Notes under the pieces: generated by a model
Database searches by the model: none
Told to the model about the DNA's origin: nothing
Seen by the model: only the letters and a program-made list of their open reading frames with translations
Shown here: one piece after another, positions 9,686 to 18,813 of the stretch
Position numbering within the stretch: the first letter of the stretch is position 1
Layout: each line of letters opens with the position of its first letter
Position numbers and translations under genes: made by a program
Source of the DNA: an uncultured Porphyromonadaceae bacterium
GTDB lineage: Bacteria; Bacteroidota; Bacteroidia; Bacteroidales; Muribaculaceae
Assembly (NCBI GenBank): GCA_900541865.1
Contig: UQLO01000009.1
Span: forward strand, 1 to 64,000
Reading direction: 5' to 3'
Length of the DNA stretch: 64,000 nucleotides

Positions 9686-10528
9686 ATGACACGCAAAGAA
9701 TTAGTAAACCACATTTTCGAGAAAGAATCATTCCTGTGCGTGGGCCTCGACCCCGACATCAAGAAAATACCGGAAAGCATCCAAGGCACTCCCGCTCAAC
9801 GCATTCTTGCCTTCAACAAAGCTATCATAGACGCCACCGCGCCTTTCTGCGTGGCTTTCAAGCCTAACGTGGCCTTCTACGAATGTCACGGCGCCGACGG
9901 ATGGGACGCCCTGGCTCAGACTGTGGCCTACATCCGGTCCAACTATCCTGACCAGTTCATAATAGCCGACGCAAAACGCGGCGACATAGGCAACACCGCT
10001 GCCCGATATGCCGCTACTTTCTTCGAGAATATGGACTGCGATGCCGTTACTTTGGCGCCTTACATGGGTGAGGACTCCGTAAAGCCCTTCCTGGCATACA
10101 AAGACCGATGGAGCATCATTCTCGCTCTGACCTCAAACCCCTCGGCCGACGATTTCGAGCTTGTTCAGGACATCAAAGGTGTGCCTCTCTACCAGCGGGT
10201 GATCCGTATGAGCCGGCATTGGGGTTCGCCGGTGAACACTATGTATGTGGTCGGAGCAACCCGCCCCGAAGCCCTCGATGCCATTCGCGAGCTTGCCCCT
10301 CGCAACTTTCTGCTCGTGCCCGGGGTAGGCGCTCAGGGCGGTAATCTCGACGACGTGATGGCCCACGGTCTTATCGACGAATGTGGTCTGCTTGTCAACA
10401 GCTCCCGAGGCATAATCCACGCCTCCGGCAGCGACGACTTCGCCGCAGCCGCCGCCGAGGCTGCCCGCTCTATGGCCGCCAAGATGAGCGAAGGCCTCCG
10501 CAAATACCTCGCCGACGAAAACATGTAG
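9686..10528 (+). CDS. pyrF: Orotidine-5'-phosphate decarboxylase, type 2
   Basis: A 280-aa enzyme for the last step of de novo UMP synthesis. It belongs to the longer type-2 branch. Motifs are FLCVGLDPDIKKIP near the N-terminus, VAFKPNVAFYE, the catalytic DAKRGDIGNTAARYA near residue 95, and the phosphate-binding LVPGVGAQGG and NSSRGIIHA near the C-terminus. It is the last gene of the rightward group from dnaE. It converges with the DUF2156 gene, with only 5 bp between the stop codons and no obvious terminator there. Confidence 0.95.
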   Translation: MTRKELVNHIFEKESFLCVGLDPDIKKIPESIQGTPAQRILAFNKAIIDATAPFCVAFKPNVAFYECHGADGWDALAQTVAYIRSNYPDQFIIADAKRGDIGNTAARYAATFFENMDCDAVTLAPYMGEDSVKPFLAYKDRWSIILALTSNPSADDFELVQDIKGVPLYQRVIRMSRHWGSPVNTMYVVGATRPEALDAIRELAPRNFLLVPGVGAQGGNLDDVMAHGLIDECGLLVNSSRGIIHASGSDDFAAAAAEAARSMAAKMSEGLRKYLADENM

Positions 10529-10533
10529 CGTCG

Positions 10534-11418
10534 TCAGAAGGCGACGTTGTATTTGGCCAGCACTTCGAGCGGGTGGTAACTCTCTTTGGCGCGGCGAAGG
10601 CCGGGGTCGCCGGCATCGTCCTCGCGGTTGAGGTACTGAATACCCGGATGAAGGCGGCATAGGCGCTCGGCAAAGAGGCGGTTGATGCTCTCCCCGGCTC
10701 CGGAGACCGTGTGGTCCATCTTTTCGATGTGTATGACGGCGGTGTCGCCGACTACTTCGGCGCAGGTGAAGGCCACGATACGTCCTCCGGCGCCACGGAG
10801 CACGGCACCTTCGAAGCCATAACAATTATAATAGTCCAGCACGCGGGCGCACTGGTCGCGCTCGAACTGGGCCTCGGCCTCGTCGGCCTTCTCGACCGAA
10901 GGCAGCCCTGCAAGGAAGGCTGCCGTCTCGGCAAGATTGTCGTCGGTGAGCTCCTCCAGTGCCCAGTCGGGATTATCCTGCAGAAAGCGGTTCACGTGGT
11001 TGCGCTTTTTGTTGTATGCCTTGCCTTCGAGGGTGGCCAACGCCGTGGCCGAGTAGAGATAGTCGCCCCAGCACTCGAGCAGTTCCACCGAAGTGGCTCC
11101 GGCGGCAAGCAGGGGCCCGACGGCGTCCTGAGGCACTGCCGAGAATACGAGCTGGCAGCCGTGGGCCTCGCAGTATTCTCTGAGCAAGGCTATTGAATCC
11201 TTTAGTGGCAGATCGCCGACCGGAACTGCAAATGCCGGGCGGCGCCGGTCCTGCTCGTCGAGGCCGCGGATGAAGAGGGTGTTGCGGTAGATGCAGTACT
11301 CATAGTTGAAATAATCGACCCACATATAGATGCCACCCACGGTGTAGTCGCACGTTCGCCATGGCGCGCGGTGCAGTAGCGGCGCAACCGATGGGATGGT
11401 AGCCAGCGTGAGAGGCAT
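10534..11418 (-). CDS. DUF2156 (phosphatidylglycerol lysyltransferase C-domain) family protein
   Basis: A GNAT-fold protein of about 294 aa from the DUF2156 family. The family-typical N-terminal block PWRTCDYTVGGIYMWVDYF is followed by acceptor-side motifs NKKRNHVNRFLQDNP and HIEKMDHTVSGAGESINRLF, and it ends in YLNREDDAGDPGLRRAKESYHP. It is soluble and lacks the membrane domain of MprF, so a lipid-aminoacylating role should not be assumed; acyl or aminoacyl transfer is the most that can be inferred. The ATG at 11,418 is preferred because it starts where family members begin. A longer frame reaches 11,493. Confidence 0.8.
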   Translation of the reverse strand: MPLTLATIPSVAPLLHRAPWRTCDYTVGGIYMWVDYFNYEYCIYRNTLFIRGLDEQDRRRPAFAVPVGDLPLKDSIALLREYCEAHGCQLVFSAVPQDAVGPLLAAGATSVELLECWGDYLYSATALATLEGKAYNKKRNHVNRFLQDNPDWALEELTDDNLAETAAFLAGLPSVEKADEAEAQFERDQCARVLDYYNCYGFEGAVLRGAGGRIVAFTCAEVVGDTAVIHIEKMDHTVSGAGESINRLFAERLCRLHPGIQYLNREDDAGDPGLRRAKESYHPLEVLAKYNVAF

Positions 11419-11556
11419 AAACGACAGCGTACATGAGCGAGTGGCGCACAGGGCGGCGCATGCTGAAGTGGCAGTTCTAACGGATGTTTGCATAATATAA
11501 ATGATGTTCGGTTTACTTACAAACACCCGGCTGCGCGCTATAGTTCAGAAAAAGGA

Positions 11557-11593
11557 CCGCCCCGGCAGTGTTGCGACAGCACTGCCGGGGCGG
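11557..11593 (-). terminator. Rho-independent terminator of malQ
   Basis: A perfect 14-bp GC-rich stem (CCGCCCCGGCAGTG and its complement) with a 9-nt loop is followed on the minus strand by CCTTTTT. It lies about 55 bp downstream of the malQ stop codon, separated from it by an AT-rich tract of TAGTTAATAG-like repeats. Confidence 0.9.
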
Positions 11594-11648
11594 CATTTAC
11601 AGTATTGAATAGTGTACTATTCCCTATTCACTATTAACTATTAACTAT

Positions 11649-14324
11649 TCATCGGGCTGAGCCGGAAATCATCTGTGCGAGCTGGCGGTTGAAATCGCCG
11701 GCTTCCTGAAGCTGCTCTATGGTGAGGTGCATGCGGTAGCGCCAGTAGTGGCGTGAGTTGGCGGGCACGTTGATGCGCTCGTCGGCCGGATTTTCGCGGC
11801 GCAGGTTGCCGTCCATGCTGAGCCAGTCCTGAAGGGGCAGCACACAGAGCATGGAGGGCGACTTGAGGTGCATGTCGATGATGCGGGCGCAAACCCACGG
11901 CTCGGCGTAGTAGGGAGCGGTGCCGGCTTCGTGGAGTACTACGTTGAAGAACTCCTGGCTCTTTGCCCGGTCTTCCTCCCACCATCCGCGCAGGCCGCTC
12001 ATATCGTGGGTGGAGGTGGTGCATACGCTGTAGTAGGGGTAGTTCCAGGTGTTGCCGAACGCAGTTGCGGGGTCTTTGGGCATGCGCTGTATCTCCAGAG
12101 AGAGAATCTCGAGCTTGTCCATCACCGCGGGCACGCAGGCCGGTATCATGCCGAGGTCTTCCGCGCAGCAGAGCATGTTGGTGGCCTGGATGAGCGGGGG
12201 CAGTTTCCACATAGCCTTGCCGTACCAGAAGTCGTTGTGGCGGCGATAGTAGAAGTCGTTGTAGAGGCGGTCGAAGCACCAGCGCTCGTAGTCGGTCAGG
12301 CAGCGGTAGGCGAAGGAGTGCTGAGCGCTGATTCGCGGATGGTATTTGCCCTTCTGCTCGGGGTCTTCGATGAAGAGAACCTGGTCGACAAGGCCGATGA
12401 GGCCGTCGCAGATGCGGGTGTTGCGTTCGTCCTTTTCCTGAGTAGCGAAGAAGTCGGCGATTTTGCGCTGGGTTTCGAAGCCCGCCTTGAGGCTGTAGCG
12501 GCCGTTGCCGTTGGCCTCGAGGTATTTCTTCTTCACCTCTGCGGTGTAGGGTCCGAAGAACTCGTCCAGGAACCAGTCCATGATGCAGGGGCGCGTCTGG
12601 GTGGCCTCGTCGATCCAGAAGTCGTAGTTGTAGCGCAGCTCGTCGGCGCTGTAGGGCAGAGCCGGGTTGAAGATACCCAGCAGGCCGTGGAGGGCGTCCA
12701 TAGGTATCTGCCATATGCGGAAGAAGCCCAGCACGTGGTCGATGCGGTAGGCGTCGAAGTATTCGGCCATCTTGCGGAAGCGGGCCTTCCACCATGCAAA
12801 GCCGTCGCGGTTCATCACCTCCCAGTTGTAGGTCGGGAAGCCCCAGTTCTGGCCCAGCACGGAGAAGTCGTCCGGAGGAGCGCCTGCCTGGCAGTCCATA
12901 TAGAAGAGAGAAGTGTCCACCCAGGCATCGGCGCTGGTGCGCGAAATGCCGATAGGCACGTCGCCCTTGAGGGCCACGCCGTTTTTCTGGGCGTATTCGT
13001 GGACGGCGCGCATCTGGCGGTCGAGGTGGTACTGCACATAGCAAGCCATGCGCACAGCCTCGGAGTGCTTTTTGACAGCGCGGTCGAGCACAGTCTTGCT
13101 GAAGGCGGCGTCGTCGCCCCACTTGGTGAAATCGGGGGTGCCGTAGGCGTCGCGAAGGGCGCAGAAGGCGGCGTAAGGCAGCAGCCACGAGGCGTTGCGG
13201 GCCTCGAATTCTTTGTAGTCGGCCGATGCCAGGGTTTTCTTGCCTTCCTGGACGAATATTTCGGCTATGTAGGCGTTTTTGGCGTTGTTAACCTTCTCGT
13301 AGTCGACGGTTTCGAGGGCATTAAGCTCTTTGCGGAGGGTTTCGTAGTACTTGCGGCGGCCGGCATCCTTGAGTTTGCCAAGCTCGTCGAGTCGCAGGTA
13401 CATCGGATGCAGCGCAAACGTTGAGTTGGCGTTGTAGGGGTATGAGTCCGTCCAGGTGTGGGTCATGGTGGTGTCGTTGACCGGCAGCAGCTGCAGCAGG
13501 CTCTGTCCGGTCGATTTGGCCCAGTCGACCATCTTGAACAGGTCGTAGAAGTCGCCGACTCCGAAGTCGTCGTTGCTGCGCAGCGAGAACACGGGTATGG
13601 CCGTGCCGGCGCCGCGCCACAGAGGCAGGCTGTTGATGAATCGCATGCCCGCTACCACGGTGGCGGCCGTCATGTCGGGCCGGATGCCCACGTTGCGGTT
13701 GTCGCCGCCTTCCCAGGCAACGACGTTGCCCGTTTTGTCGTCGAGAACTACGAATTTATATTGTGTGTCGGGAGTAAGGGCTGCTGCCGGCACATTCACC
13801 TTCCACAGCGGGAAGTCCGAGCAGTCCATGCGGCGGGCGCGACGGGGATTCCAGTCGCCCAAAGCCTCCACGGAGCCGCTGATGGCCAGAACCTGACCCG
13901 GAAGTAGCATTGGAGCGGCTACCACGAAGGTAACCTCGCCGGTGGCTGCGTGCAGGGGTATCGCCGTCGATACGTGGCGGGTGATGCACTCGGTGAAGGC
14001 CGACGAATAGAACGGCTTGTCAAGAGGCTGATCCTGCCAGCGGTCGTAGACTACCACGGCGCGCACTCCCGGCGCCGGTACGAAGCGGCGCGCCGACCCC
14101 CACTCGTTTTTGATGTCGCCTTCGTCGGTGCGGACTATATAGCGGTAGCTGAAGGGCGCTGCATCGTCCGGAAGCTCCACCGTGAGCTTCCATTCAGAAC
14201 CGTTGGCAACGGCCATTTTAAGGGCCTTGGCCACGTCACCGCCTCCTAAGAGTTCGTTTTCGGCCACAAGGTAGAGCGATTCTCCCCAGTGGGTGCGGTA
14301 CTCGATGTTGAAGGTTATCTTCAT
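11649..14324 (-). CDS. malQ: 4-alpha-glucanotransferase (amylomaltase), CBM20-containing type 2
   Basis: An 891-aa GH77 enzyme that transfers glucan segments between maltodextrins. Two CBM20-like starch-binding modules occupy about residues 1-105 and 125-230 (TFNIEYRTHWGESLYLV; ISGSVEALGDWNP). The catalytic domain starts near 245 (VFSLRSNDDFGVGDFYDL). The nucleophile motif is DAYRIDHVLGFFRIW, the acid/base is in CAEDLGMIP, and the third carboxylate is in TSTHDMSGLRGWW. This architecture matches plant DPE2 and Bacteroidales amylomaltases, not short E. coli-type MalQ. The start is the ATG at 14,324; the frame extends upstream without family similarity. It is cytoplasmic, with no signal peptide. 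Confidence 0.95.
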   Translation of the reverse strand: MKITFNIEYRTHWGESLYLVAENELLGGGDVAKALKMAVANGSEWKLTVELPDDAAPFSYRYIVRTDEGDIKNEWGSARRFVPAPGVRAVVVYDRWQDQPLDKPFYSSAFTECITRHVSTAIPLHAATGEVTFVVAAPMLLPGQVLAISGSVEALGDWNPRRARRMDCSDFPLWKVNVPAAALTPDTQYKFVVLDDKTGNVVAWEGGDNRNVGIRPDMTAATVVAGMRFINSLPLWRGAGTAIPVFSLRSNDDFGVGDFYDLFKMVDWAKSTGQSLLQLLPVNDTTMTHTWTDSYPYNANSTFALHPMYLRLDELGKLKDAGRRKYYETLRKELNALETVDYEKVNNAKNAYIAEIFVQEGKKTLASADYKEFEARNASWLLPYAAFCALRDAYGTPDFTKWGDDAAFSKTVLDRAVKKHSEAVRMACYVQYHLDRQMRAVHEYAQKNGVALKGDVPIGISRTSADAWVDTSLFYMDCQAGAPPDDFSVLGQNWGFPTYNWEVMNRDGFAWWKARFRKMAEYFDAYRIDHVLGFFRIWQIPMDALHGLLGIFNPALPYSADELRYNYDFWIDEATQTRPCIMDWFLDEFFGPYTAEVKKKYLEANGNGRYSLKAGFETQRKIADFFATQEKDERNTRICDGLIGLVDQVLFIEDPEQKGKYHPRISAQHSFAYRCLTDYERWCFDRLYNDFYYRRHNDFWYGKAMWKLPPLIQATNMLCCAEDLGMIPACVPAVMDKLEILSLEIQRMPKDPATAFGNTWNYPYYSVCTTSTHDMSGLRGWWEEDRAKSQEFFNVVLHEAGTAPYYAEPWVCARIIDMHLKSPSMLCVLPLQDWLSMDGNLRRENPADERINVPANSRHYWRYRMHLTIEQLQEAGDFNRQLAQMISGSAR

Positions 14325-14552
14325 ATTGAATTCAGTATGATATAAATCAGTTTTGCAGACTCCAAAAGGCGCGAAGAAGGCGCCCCTCAAAAATCAAACA
14401 AAGTTACCCAAAAAACCTGACATCAATGCGCATCCTGCCCCAAATTATGTTTTATTAACAATCGAACCCCGATTCGGCCCCACTTCCTCGCCGCCTCTGC
14501 CGTCGTTAAGTATTTTTATATGTGTTTTGGCCGTTGGTGCGCCATTTTTTCG

Positions 14553-14560
14553 TAATTTTG
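14553..14560 (+). promoter_or_regulatory. -7 element upstream of glyS
   Basis: TAATTTTG matches the Bacteroidota -7 consensus and lies 45 bp before the glyS ATG. A TTTG at 14,526-14,529 is 23 bp upstream, at the long end of acceptable spacing, so the -33 assignment is uncertain. Confidence 0.6.
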
Positions 14561-14604
14561 TGGCTTAAACAAGCAATCGAATATTCAACACTTACTATAA
14601 AGCT

Positions 14605-16149
14605 ATGGCACAGCAAGATGACGTGTTCAAGAAAATCGTTTCCCATGCCAAGGAATACGGTTTTGTCTTCCCGTCAAGTGAAATTTACGACGGTCTGAGC
14701 GCCGTGTACGACTACGGCCAGAACGGCGTAGAACTCAAAAACAACATAAAACGCTACTGGTGGGACGCCATGACCCTGCTCCACGAAAACATTGTGGGCA
14801 TCGACTCGGCCATCTTCATGCACCCCACCATCTGGAAGGCTTCCGGACATGTCGACGCCTTCAACGACCCGCTCATCGACAACCGCGACTCCAAGAAGCG
14901 CTACCGCGCCGACGTCCTCATCGAGGACCATCTGGCAAAAATGGACGACAAGATTGCCAAGGAAGTGGCAAAGGCGGCTAAACGCTTCGGTGATGCCTTC
15001 GACGAAGCTCAGTTCCGAGCCACAAACGGCCGAGTTCTCGAGCTGCAGGCCAAACGCGACGCCCTCCACGAGCGCTTCGCAAAGGCCATGAACGACAATA
15101 ACCTCGAAGACCTCCGAAATATCATCGTCGAGCAGGAAATCGTCTGCCCCATCTCCGGAACAAAGAACTGGACCGAAGTGCGACAGTTCAACCTCATGTT
15201 CAAGACCGAGATGGGCTCCACTGCCGACGGCGCTATGACCGTCTACCTGCGTCCCGAGACCGCTCAGGGCATATTCGTGAACTACCTCAACGTCCAGAAG
15301 ACCGGCCGTATGCGTATTCCCTTCGGTATCGCTCAGATCGGCAAAGCCTTCCGCAACGAAATCGTTGCCCGCCAGTTCATTTTCCGTATGCGCGAGTTCG
15401 AGCAGATGGAAATGCAGTTCTTCGTGCGTCCCGGCGAGGAGCTCAAGTGGTTCGGTCAGTGGAAAGAATGGCGTCTTAAGTGGCACAAAGCCCTCGGGCT
15501 GGGCGACGATAAATACCGCTACCACGACCACGACAAACTCGCACACTACGCCAACGCCGCAACCGACATCGAATTCCTGATGCCCTTCGGCTTCAAGGAA
15601 GTGGAAGGCATCCACAGCCGCACTAACTTCGACCTGTCGCAGCACGAAAAATTCTCCGGCAAAAAAATCCAGTACTTCGACCCCGAACTCAACGAAAACT
15701 ACACTCCGTACGTTATAGAAACATCCATAGGTGTCGACCGTATGTTCCTCAGCGTGCTCTGCTCTAGCTACGAGGAAGAAAAACTCGAAAACGGCGAAAC
15801 CCGCGTGGTGCTCCACCTCCCGGAGGCCCTTGCCCCCGTCAAGTGCGCAGTCCTGCCGCTCGTTCGCAAGGACGGCCTCCCCGAAAAGGCCCGACAGATC
15901 GTCGACGAGCTCAAATTCGACTTCGCAACACACTACGAGGAGAAGGACGCCATCGGTAAGCGCTACCGCCGCCAGGATGCAATCGGTACCCCCTTCTGCA
16001 TCACCGTGGACCATCAGACCCTTGAGGACAACACTGTCACCCTGCGCGAACGCGACTCTATGGCTCAGACCCGTGTGGCTATCGACGACCTCCATCGCCT
16101 CATCCACGACCGCGTAAGCCTCTCGTCGCTGCTCCGCAAGCTCCGTTGA
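14605..16149 (+). CDS. glyS: Glycyl-tRNA synthetase (dimeric type)
   Basis: A 514-aa class II synthetase of the alpha-2 type that charges tRNA-Gly. The N-terminus AYKEYGFVFPSSEIYDGL-like segment (here EYGFVFPSSEIYDGLS) and VYLRPETAQGIFVNY are characteristic. Motif 2 is GKAFRNEIVARQFIFRMREF and motif 3 is ETSIGVDRMFLSVL. The C-terminal anticodon-binding domain begins near residue 410 (VKCAVLPLVRKDGLPEKA). This single-chain form replaces the GlyQ/GlyS heterotetramer. It has its own upstream -7 box and a following lemA gene 77 bp downstream. Confidence 0.95.
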   Translation: MAQQDDVFKKIVSHAKEYGFVFPSSEIYDGLSAVYDYGQNGVELKNNIKRYWWDAMTLLHENIVGIDSAIFMHPTIWKASGHVDAFNDPLIDNRDSKKRYRADVLIEDHLAKMDDKIAKEVAKAAKRFGDAFDEAQFRATNGRVLELQAKRDALHERFAKAMNDNNLEDLRNIIVEQEIVCPISGTKNWTEVRQFNLMFKTEMGSTADGAMTVYLRPETAQGIFVNYLNVQKTGRMRIPFGIAQIGKAFRNEIVARQFIFRMREFEQMEMQFFVRPGEELKWFGQWKEWRLKWHKALGLGDDKYRYHDHDKLAHYANAATDIEFLMPFGFKEVEGIHSRTNFDLSQHEKFSGKKIQYFDPELNENYTPYVIETSIGVDRMFLSVLCSSYEEEKLENGETRVVLHLPEALAPVKCAVLPLVRKDGLPEKARQIVDELKFDFATHYEEKDAIGKRYRRQDAIGTPFCITVDHQTLEDNTVTLRERDSMAQTRVAIDDLHRLIHDRVSLSSLLRKLR

Positions 16150-16226
16150 ACGGCATCTCACCCCGAGGGGTGCCGGACTGGGCGCCCTTGGGGATGTTCA
16201 ATGAGCAACTCTTATAATTACTGAAT

Positions 16227-16853
16227 ATGAAGAAATTAACTCCCGTCATCATCGTTGCCGTTCTGGTTGTCCTCGCTCTCGTATGCGGAACCAGCGGATG
16301 CTCCACTTACAACAAGCTCGTAACCCTCGAGCAGGACGTCGACCAGCAGTGGAGCCAGGTCGAAGTGCAGTACCAGCGCCGAATGGACCTCATTCCCAAT
16401 CTGATGCGTACCGTGCAGGGCTATGCCGCTCACGAAAGCAACACCTATGAGTCCGTAACCCGCGCCCGCGCCGGCCTCGACAACGCCATGAACGCCGCCA
16501 ATGCCGACAGCGCCGCCGCAGCCACCTCCGACCCCGCCGCTTTCCAGCGCTACACGCAGGCCCAGGAAAGCCTCAACCGCGCTCTGAGCATCTACGTCAA
16601 CGCTGTCCGCGAGGCCTATCCCGACCTTAAGGCCGACGCTCAGTTCCTAAACCTCCAGACTCAGCTCGAAGGTACCGAAAACCGCATCGCCACCGAACGC
16701 GGCCGATACACCGAAACCGTGCGCGACTACAACCTTCAGGTGCGTCGATTCCCCGGCAACATCTGGGCCGGCATATTCGGTTTCGGTACAAAACCGCAGT
16801 ACAGCGCCGACCCCGCCGCCGCCCAGGCCCCTACGGTCGAATTTCCCTCCTGA
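16227..16853 (+). CDS. lemA: LemA family protein
   Basis: A 208-aa LemA family protein. Residues 5-25 form an N-terminal membrane anchor or lipoprotein-like signal (VIIVAVLVVLALVCGTSGCS), followed by the diagnostic coiled-coil block YNKLVTLEQDVDQQWSQVE and YQRRMDLIPNLMRTVQGYA. A second helical block contains RALSIYVNAVREAYPDLKA. The cysteine in SGCST could be lipidated. Family function is not settled. It is upstream of an FKBP lipoprotein by 24 bp, a likely operon. Confidence 0.9.
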   Translation: MKKLTPVIIVAVLVVLALVCGTSGCSTYNKLVTLEQDVDQQWSQVEVQYQRRMDLIPNLMRTVQGYAAHESNTYESVTRARAGLDNAMNAANADSAAAATSDPAAFQRYTQAQESLNRALSIYVNAVREAYPDLKADAQFLNLQTQLEGTENRIATERGRYTETVRDYNLQVRRFPGNIWAGIFGFGTKPQYSADPAAAQAPTVEFPS

Positions 16854-16877
16854 CGACCTCCTCCCATTGAACCAATC

Positions 16878-17435
16878 ATGAAAAAATTACTGCCTCTGGC
16901 CGCAGCCGCACTCCTCTTCTGCGCGTGCTCCGGCGACGACGACACCACTACCTGGGAAAAGTACGCCGACTGGCGCGAGACTAACAACGCTTGGCTCGCA
17001 CAGCAGCAGGCCCGTACCAATCCCGACGGCTCGCCATACTTCAAAGTAATAGTCCCCGACTGGAACCCCGGCTCCTTCGTTCTGATCCATTACTTCAACG
17101 ACCGAGCCCAAACCGAAGGCAAACTGTCGCCGCTCTACACATCCACCGTCGACACTCGCTACCGCCTTCAGCTCTACGACGGCACTCCCGTCGACAGCTC
17201 GACACTGGCAACCTCCGGAGGCGCACCCGGCATATACCGCGCCCAGGTCAACAACCTCATTCCCGGTTGGAGCGTGGCCCTGAGCGACATGCGATGCGGC
17301 GACACCGCCCAGGTCGTAATTCCCTATCAACTCGGCTACGGCGCCGGCTCCTCCGGTGTGCTCAAACCCTACTCCAACCTCGACTTCCACATCCGACTGG
17401 TCGACATCTACAAATACGAGGCCTCACCCTACTGA
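16878..17435 (+). CDS. FKBP-type peptidyl-prolyl isomerase lipoprotein
   Basis: A 185-aa protein with a lipoprotein signal (LLPLAAAALLFCACSGDDD; lipidated cysteine at about residue 18) and a C-terminal FKBP-like domain from about residue 85. The domain includes VDTRYRLQLYDGTPVDSS, VALSDMRCGDTAQVVIPYQLGYG and a final strand YSNLDFHIRLVDI. It would be an outer-membrane-anchored folding factor. The usual active-site aromatic pattern is only partly conserved by eye, so catalytic activity is inferred. A terminator follows. Confidence 0.85.
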   Translation: MKKLLPLAAAALLFCACSGDDDTTTWEKYADWRETNNAWLAQQQARTNPDGSPYFKVIVPDWNPGSFVLIHYFNDRAQTEGKLSPLYTSTVDTRYRLQLYDGTPVDSSTLATSGGAPGIYRAQVNNLIPGWSVALSDMRCGDTAQVVIPYQLGYGAGSSGVLKPYSNLDFHIRLVDIYKYEASPY

Positions 17436-17456
17436 CCCGTCCGACCACCTACACAC

Positions 17457-17493
17457 AAAGGGCTGCACTCCGGTGCGGCCCTTTGCCGTTTTT
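17457..17493 (+). terminator. Rho-independent terminator after the FKBP gene
   Basis: An AAAGGGCTGCAC / GGTGCGGCCCTTT hairpin with a short loop is followed by GCCGTTTTT, 22 bp after the FKBP stop codon. Confidence 0.85.
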
Positions 17494-18133
17494 ATGAAAA
17501 ATGCAAAATGTAGAATGCGCCGTGAAGGAGACTATGGAGCGGGGATTTGCAATCCCCGCCGGGCAGGCGAAGGTAACTTTTATGGCCAGACGGGTTGGCG
17601 CAAACACACGGACCGCCGGCCAAGGAGGGCGAGCTTCCAGCTCGCAAGCCGCGAAAGGCCCCGCAAGCACACTTATGGCATTGAAATAGAACCGCGTAGC
17701 GGTTCAAGAGGGTAGCCGTGGGCGACAGCCCACGGAAAAACGTCCCAACCATAAACGGCGACCCCGTCAGGGGTCGAACACGGGCCGCCCCTTTCGCCGG
17801 GGTTCGACCCCTACAGGGTCGCTGATGCGGGTGGGTGGCCGGCGCCCCGGGGTTGTCACCCCGCGCTACATTCTTGAACCCCTACGGGGTTCTCTTTCGG
17901 CGGTTTGCGGCGGCGTTATGGAGCGGGGATTTGCAATCCCCGCCGGGCAGCCGAAGGTAACTTCTTCAGCGATAAGACGGCGGCGGCGGGTGGGCGTGTG
18001 GGGCTTGAGGGCGGCAACGCCGCCCCGCTTTATGTTAGCCGCTCGGATTCATCCGGCGGAATAGGATTGGGCGTATTTTCGCATCCCGAAGGGATGCCGC
18101 TGTGCGCCGTCGGCCGCCACGCGGTATCCAAGG

Positions 18134-18355
18134 AGAGAACCCTGTAAGGGTTCAATAAAGTAGCGCGGGGTGACAACCCCGGGTATACGGCATATATATC
18201 GAACAGGCGACCCCGTCAGGGGTCGAACCTTCGCGAAGGTGTGCGCGATGGCGGACCGCGTTCGACCCCTACAGGGTCGCTGATTTTGGTGGGTGGCCTG
18301 CTGTCCCGGGGTTGTCACCCCGCGCTACTCTCTTGAACCCCTCCGGGGTTCTCTT
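18134..18355. repeat. Composite palindromic repeat, copy 1
   Basis: The order of elements is GAACCCTGTAAGGGTTC, then GTAGCGCGGGGTGACAACCC, a GCGACCCC/GGGGTCGAAC word, a central CTTCGCGAAGG palindrome, the inverse GTTCGACCCCTACAGGGTC, the inverse GGGGTTGTCACCCCGCGCTA, and GAACCCCTCCGGGGTTC. The unit is therefore a palindrome of palindromes. Confidence 0.8.
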
Positions 18356-18554
18356 TCGGCGGTTTGCGGCGGCGGGGCGGCGGGGATTGCAAATCCCCGC
18401 TCCATAGCGCCCTCCCTACCACGCCCATTCTACATTCTACATTTTACATTCTACATTTTTTAATAGCGTCAGGCGGACGCTTGCGAGCTGGAAGCTCGCC
18501 CTCCTTGGGGCCTCGCACAGCCCGAAGGGAAAGCCGGGCACCTAAACTATTGTA

Positions 18555-18772
18555 AGAGAACCCTGTAAGGGTTCAATAAAGTAGCGCGGGGTGACAACCC
18601 CGGGTATACGGGACACACACGCATTAGCGACCCTGTAGGGGTCGAACCTTCGCGAAGGTGTGCGCGATGGCGGACGGGGTTCGACCCCTACAGGGTCGCT
18701 GATTTTGGTGGGTGGCCTGCTGTCCCGGGGTTGTCACCCCGCGCTACATTCTTGAACCCCTACGGGGTTCTT
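18555..18772. repeat. Composite palindromic repeat, copy 2
   Basis: Same order of elements as the copy ending at 18,355, with a few substitutions, for example CTACGGGG for CTCCGGGG in the last hairpin. A GGGGATT-GCAAATCCCC palindrome follows at once and runs up to the murI stop codon, where it may also act as the murI transcription terminator. Confidence 0.8.
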
Positions 18773-18813
18773 TTCAGGCGGGGCGGCGGGGATTGCAAAT
18801 CCCCGCTCCATAG

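Larger units (their letters stand above)
17529..18813. repeat. Array of nested palindromic intergenic repeats (REP/BIME-like)
   Basis: About 1.3 kb without a credible gene, built from several palindromic words in both orientations. GCGGGGATT-TGCAATCCCCGC occurs at about 17,536, 17,925, 18,380 and 18,787. A 29-bp segment with core GGGCGAGCTTCCAGCTCGC occurs at 17,620-17,648 and, inverted, at 18,480-18,508. GAACCCCTACGGGGTTC and GCGACCC...GGGTCGAAC words recur. A composite of about 220 bp is present in two near-identical copies (18,134-18,355 and 18,555-18,772) and partly at about 17,755-17,893. Within each composite the left half is roughly the inverse of the right half. The small open frames here are products of the repeats. 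Confidence 0.85.

Noticed and set aside
17529..18813. Possible CRISPR array
   Set aside because: Repeats are of several kinds, in both orientations and irregularly spaced, with no constant repeat-spacer pattern and no cas gene.
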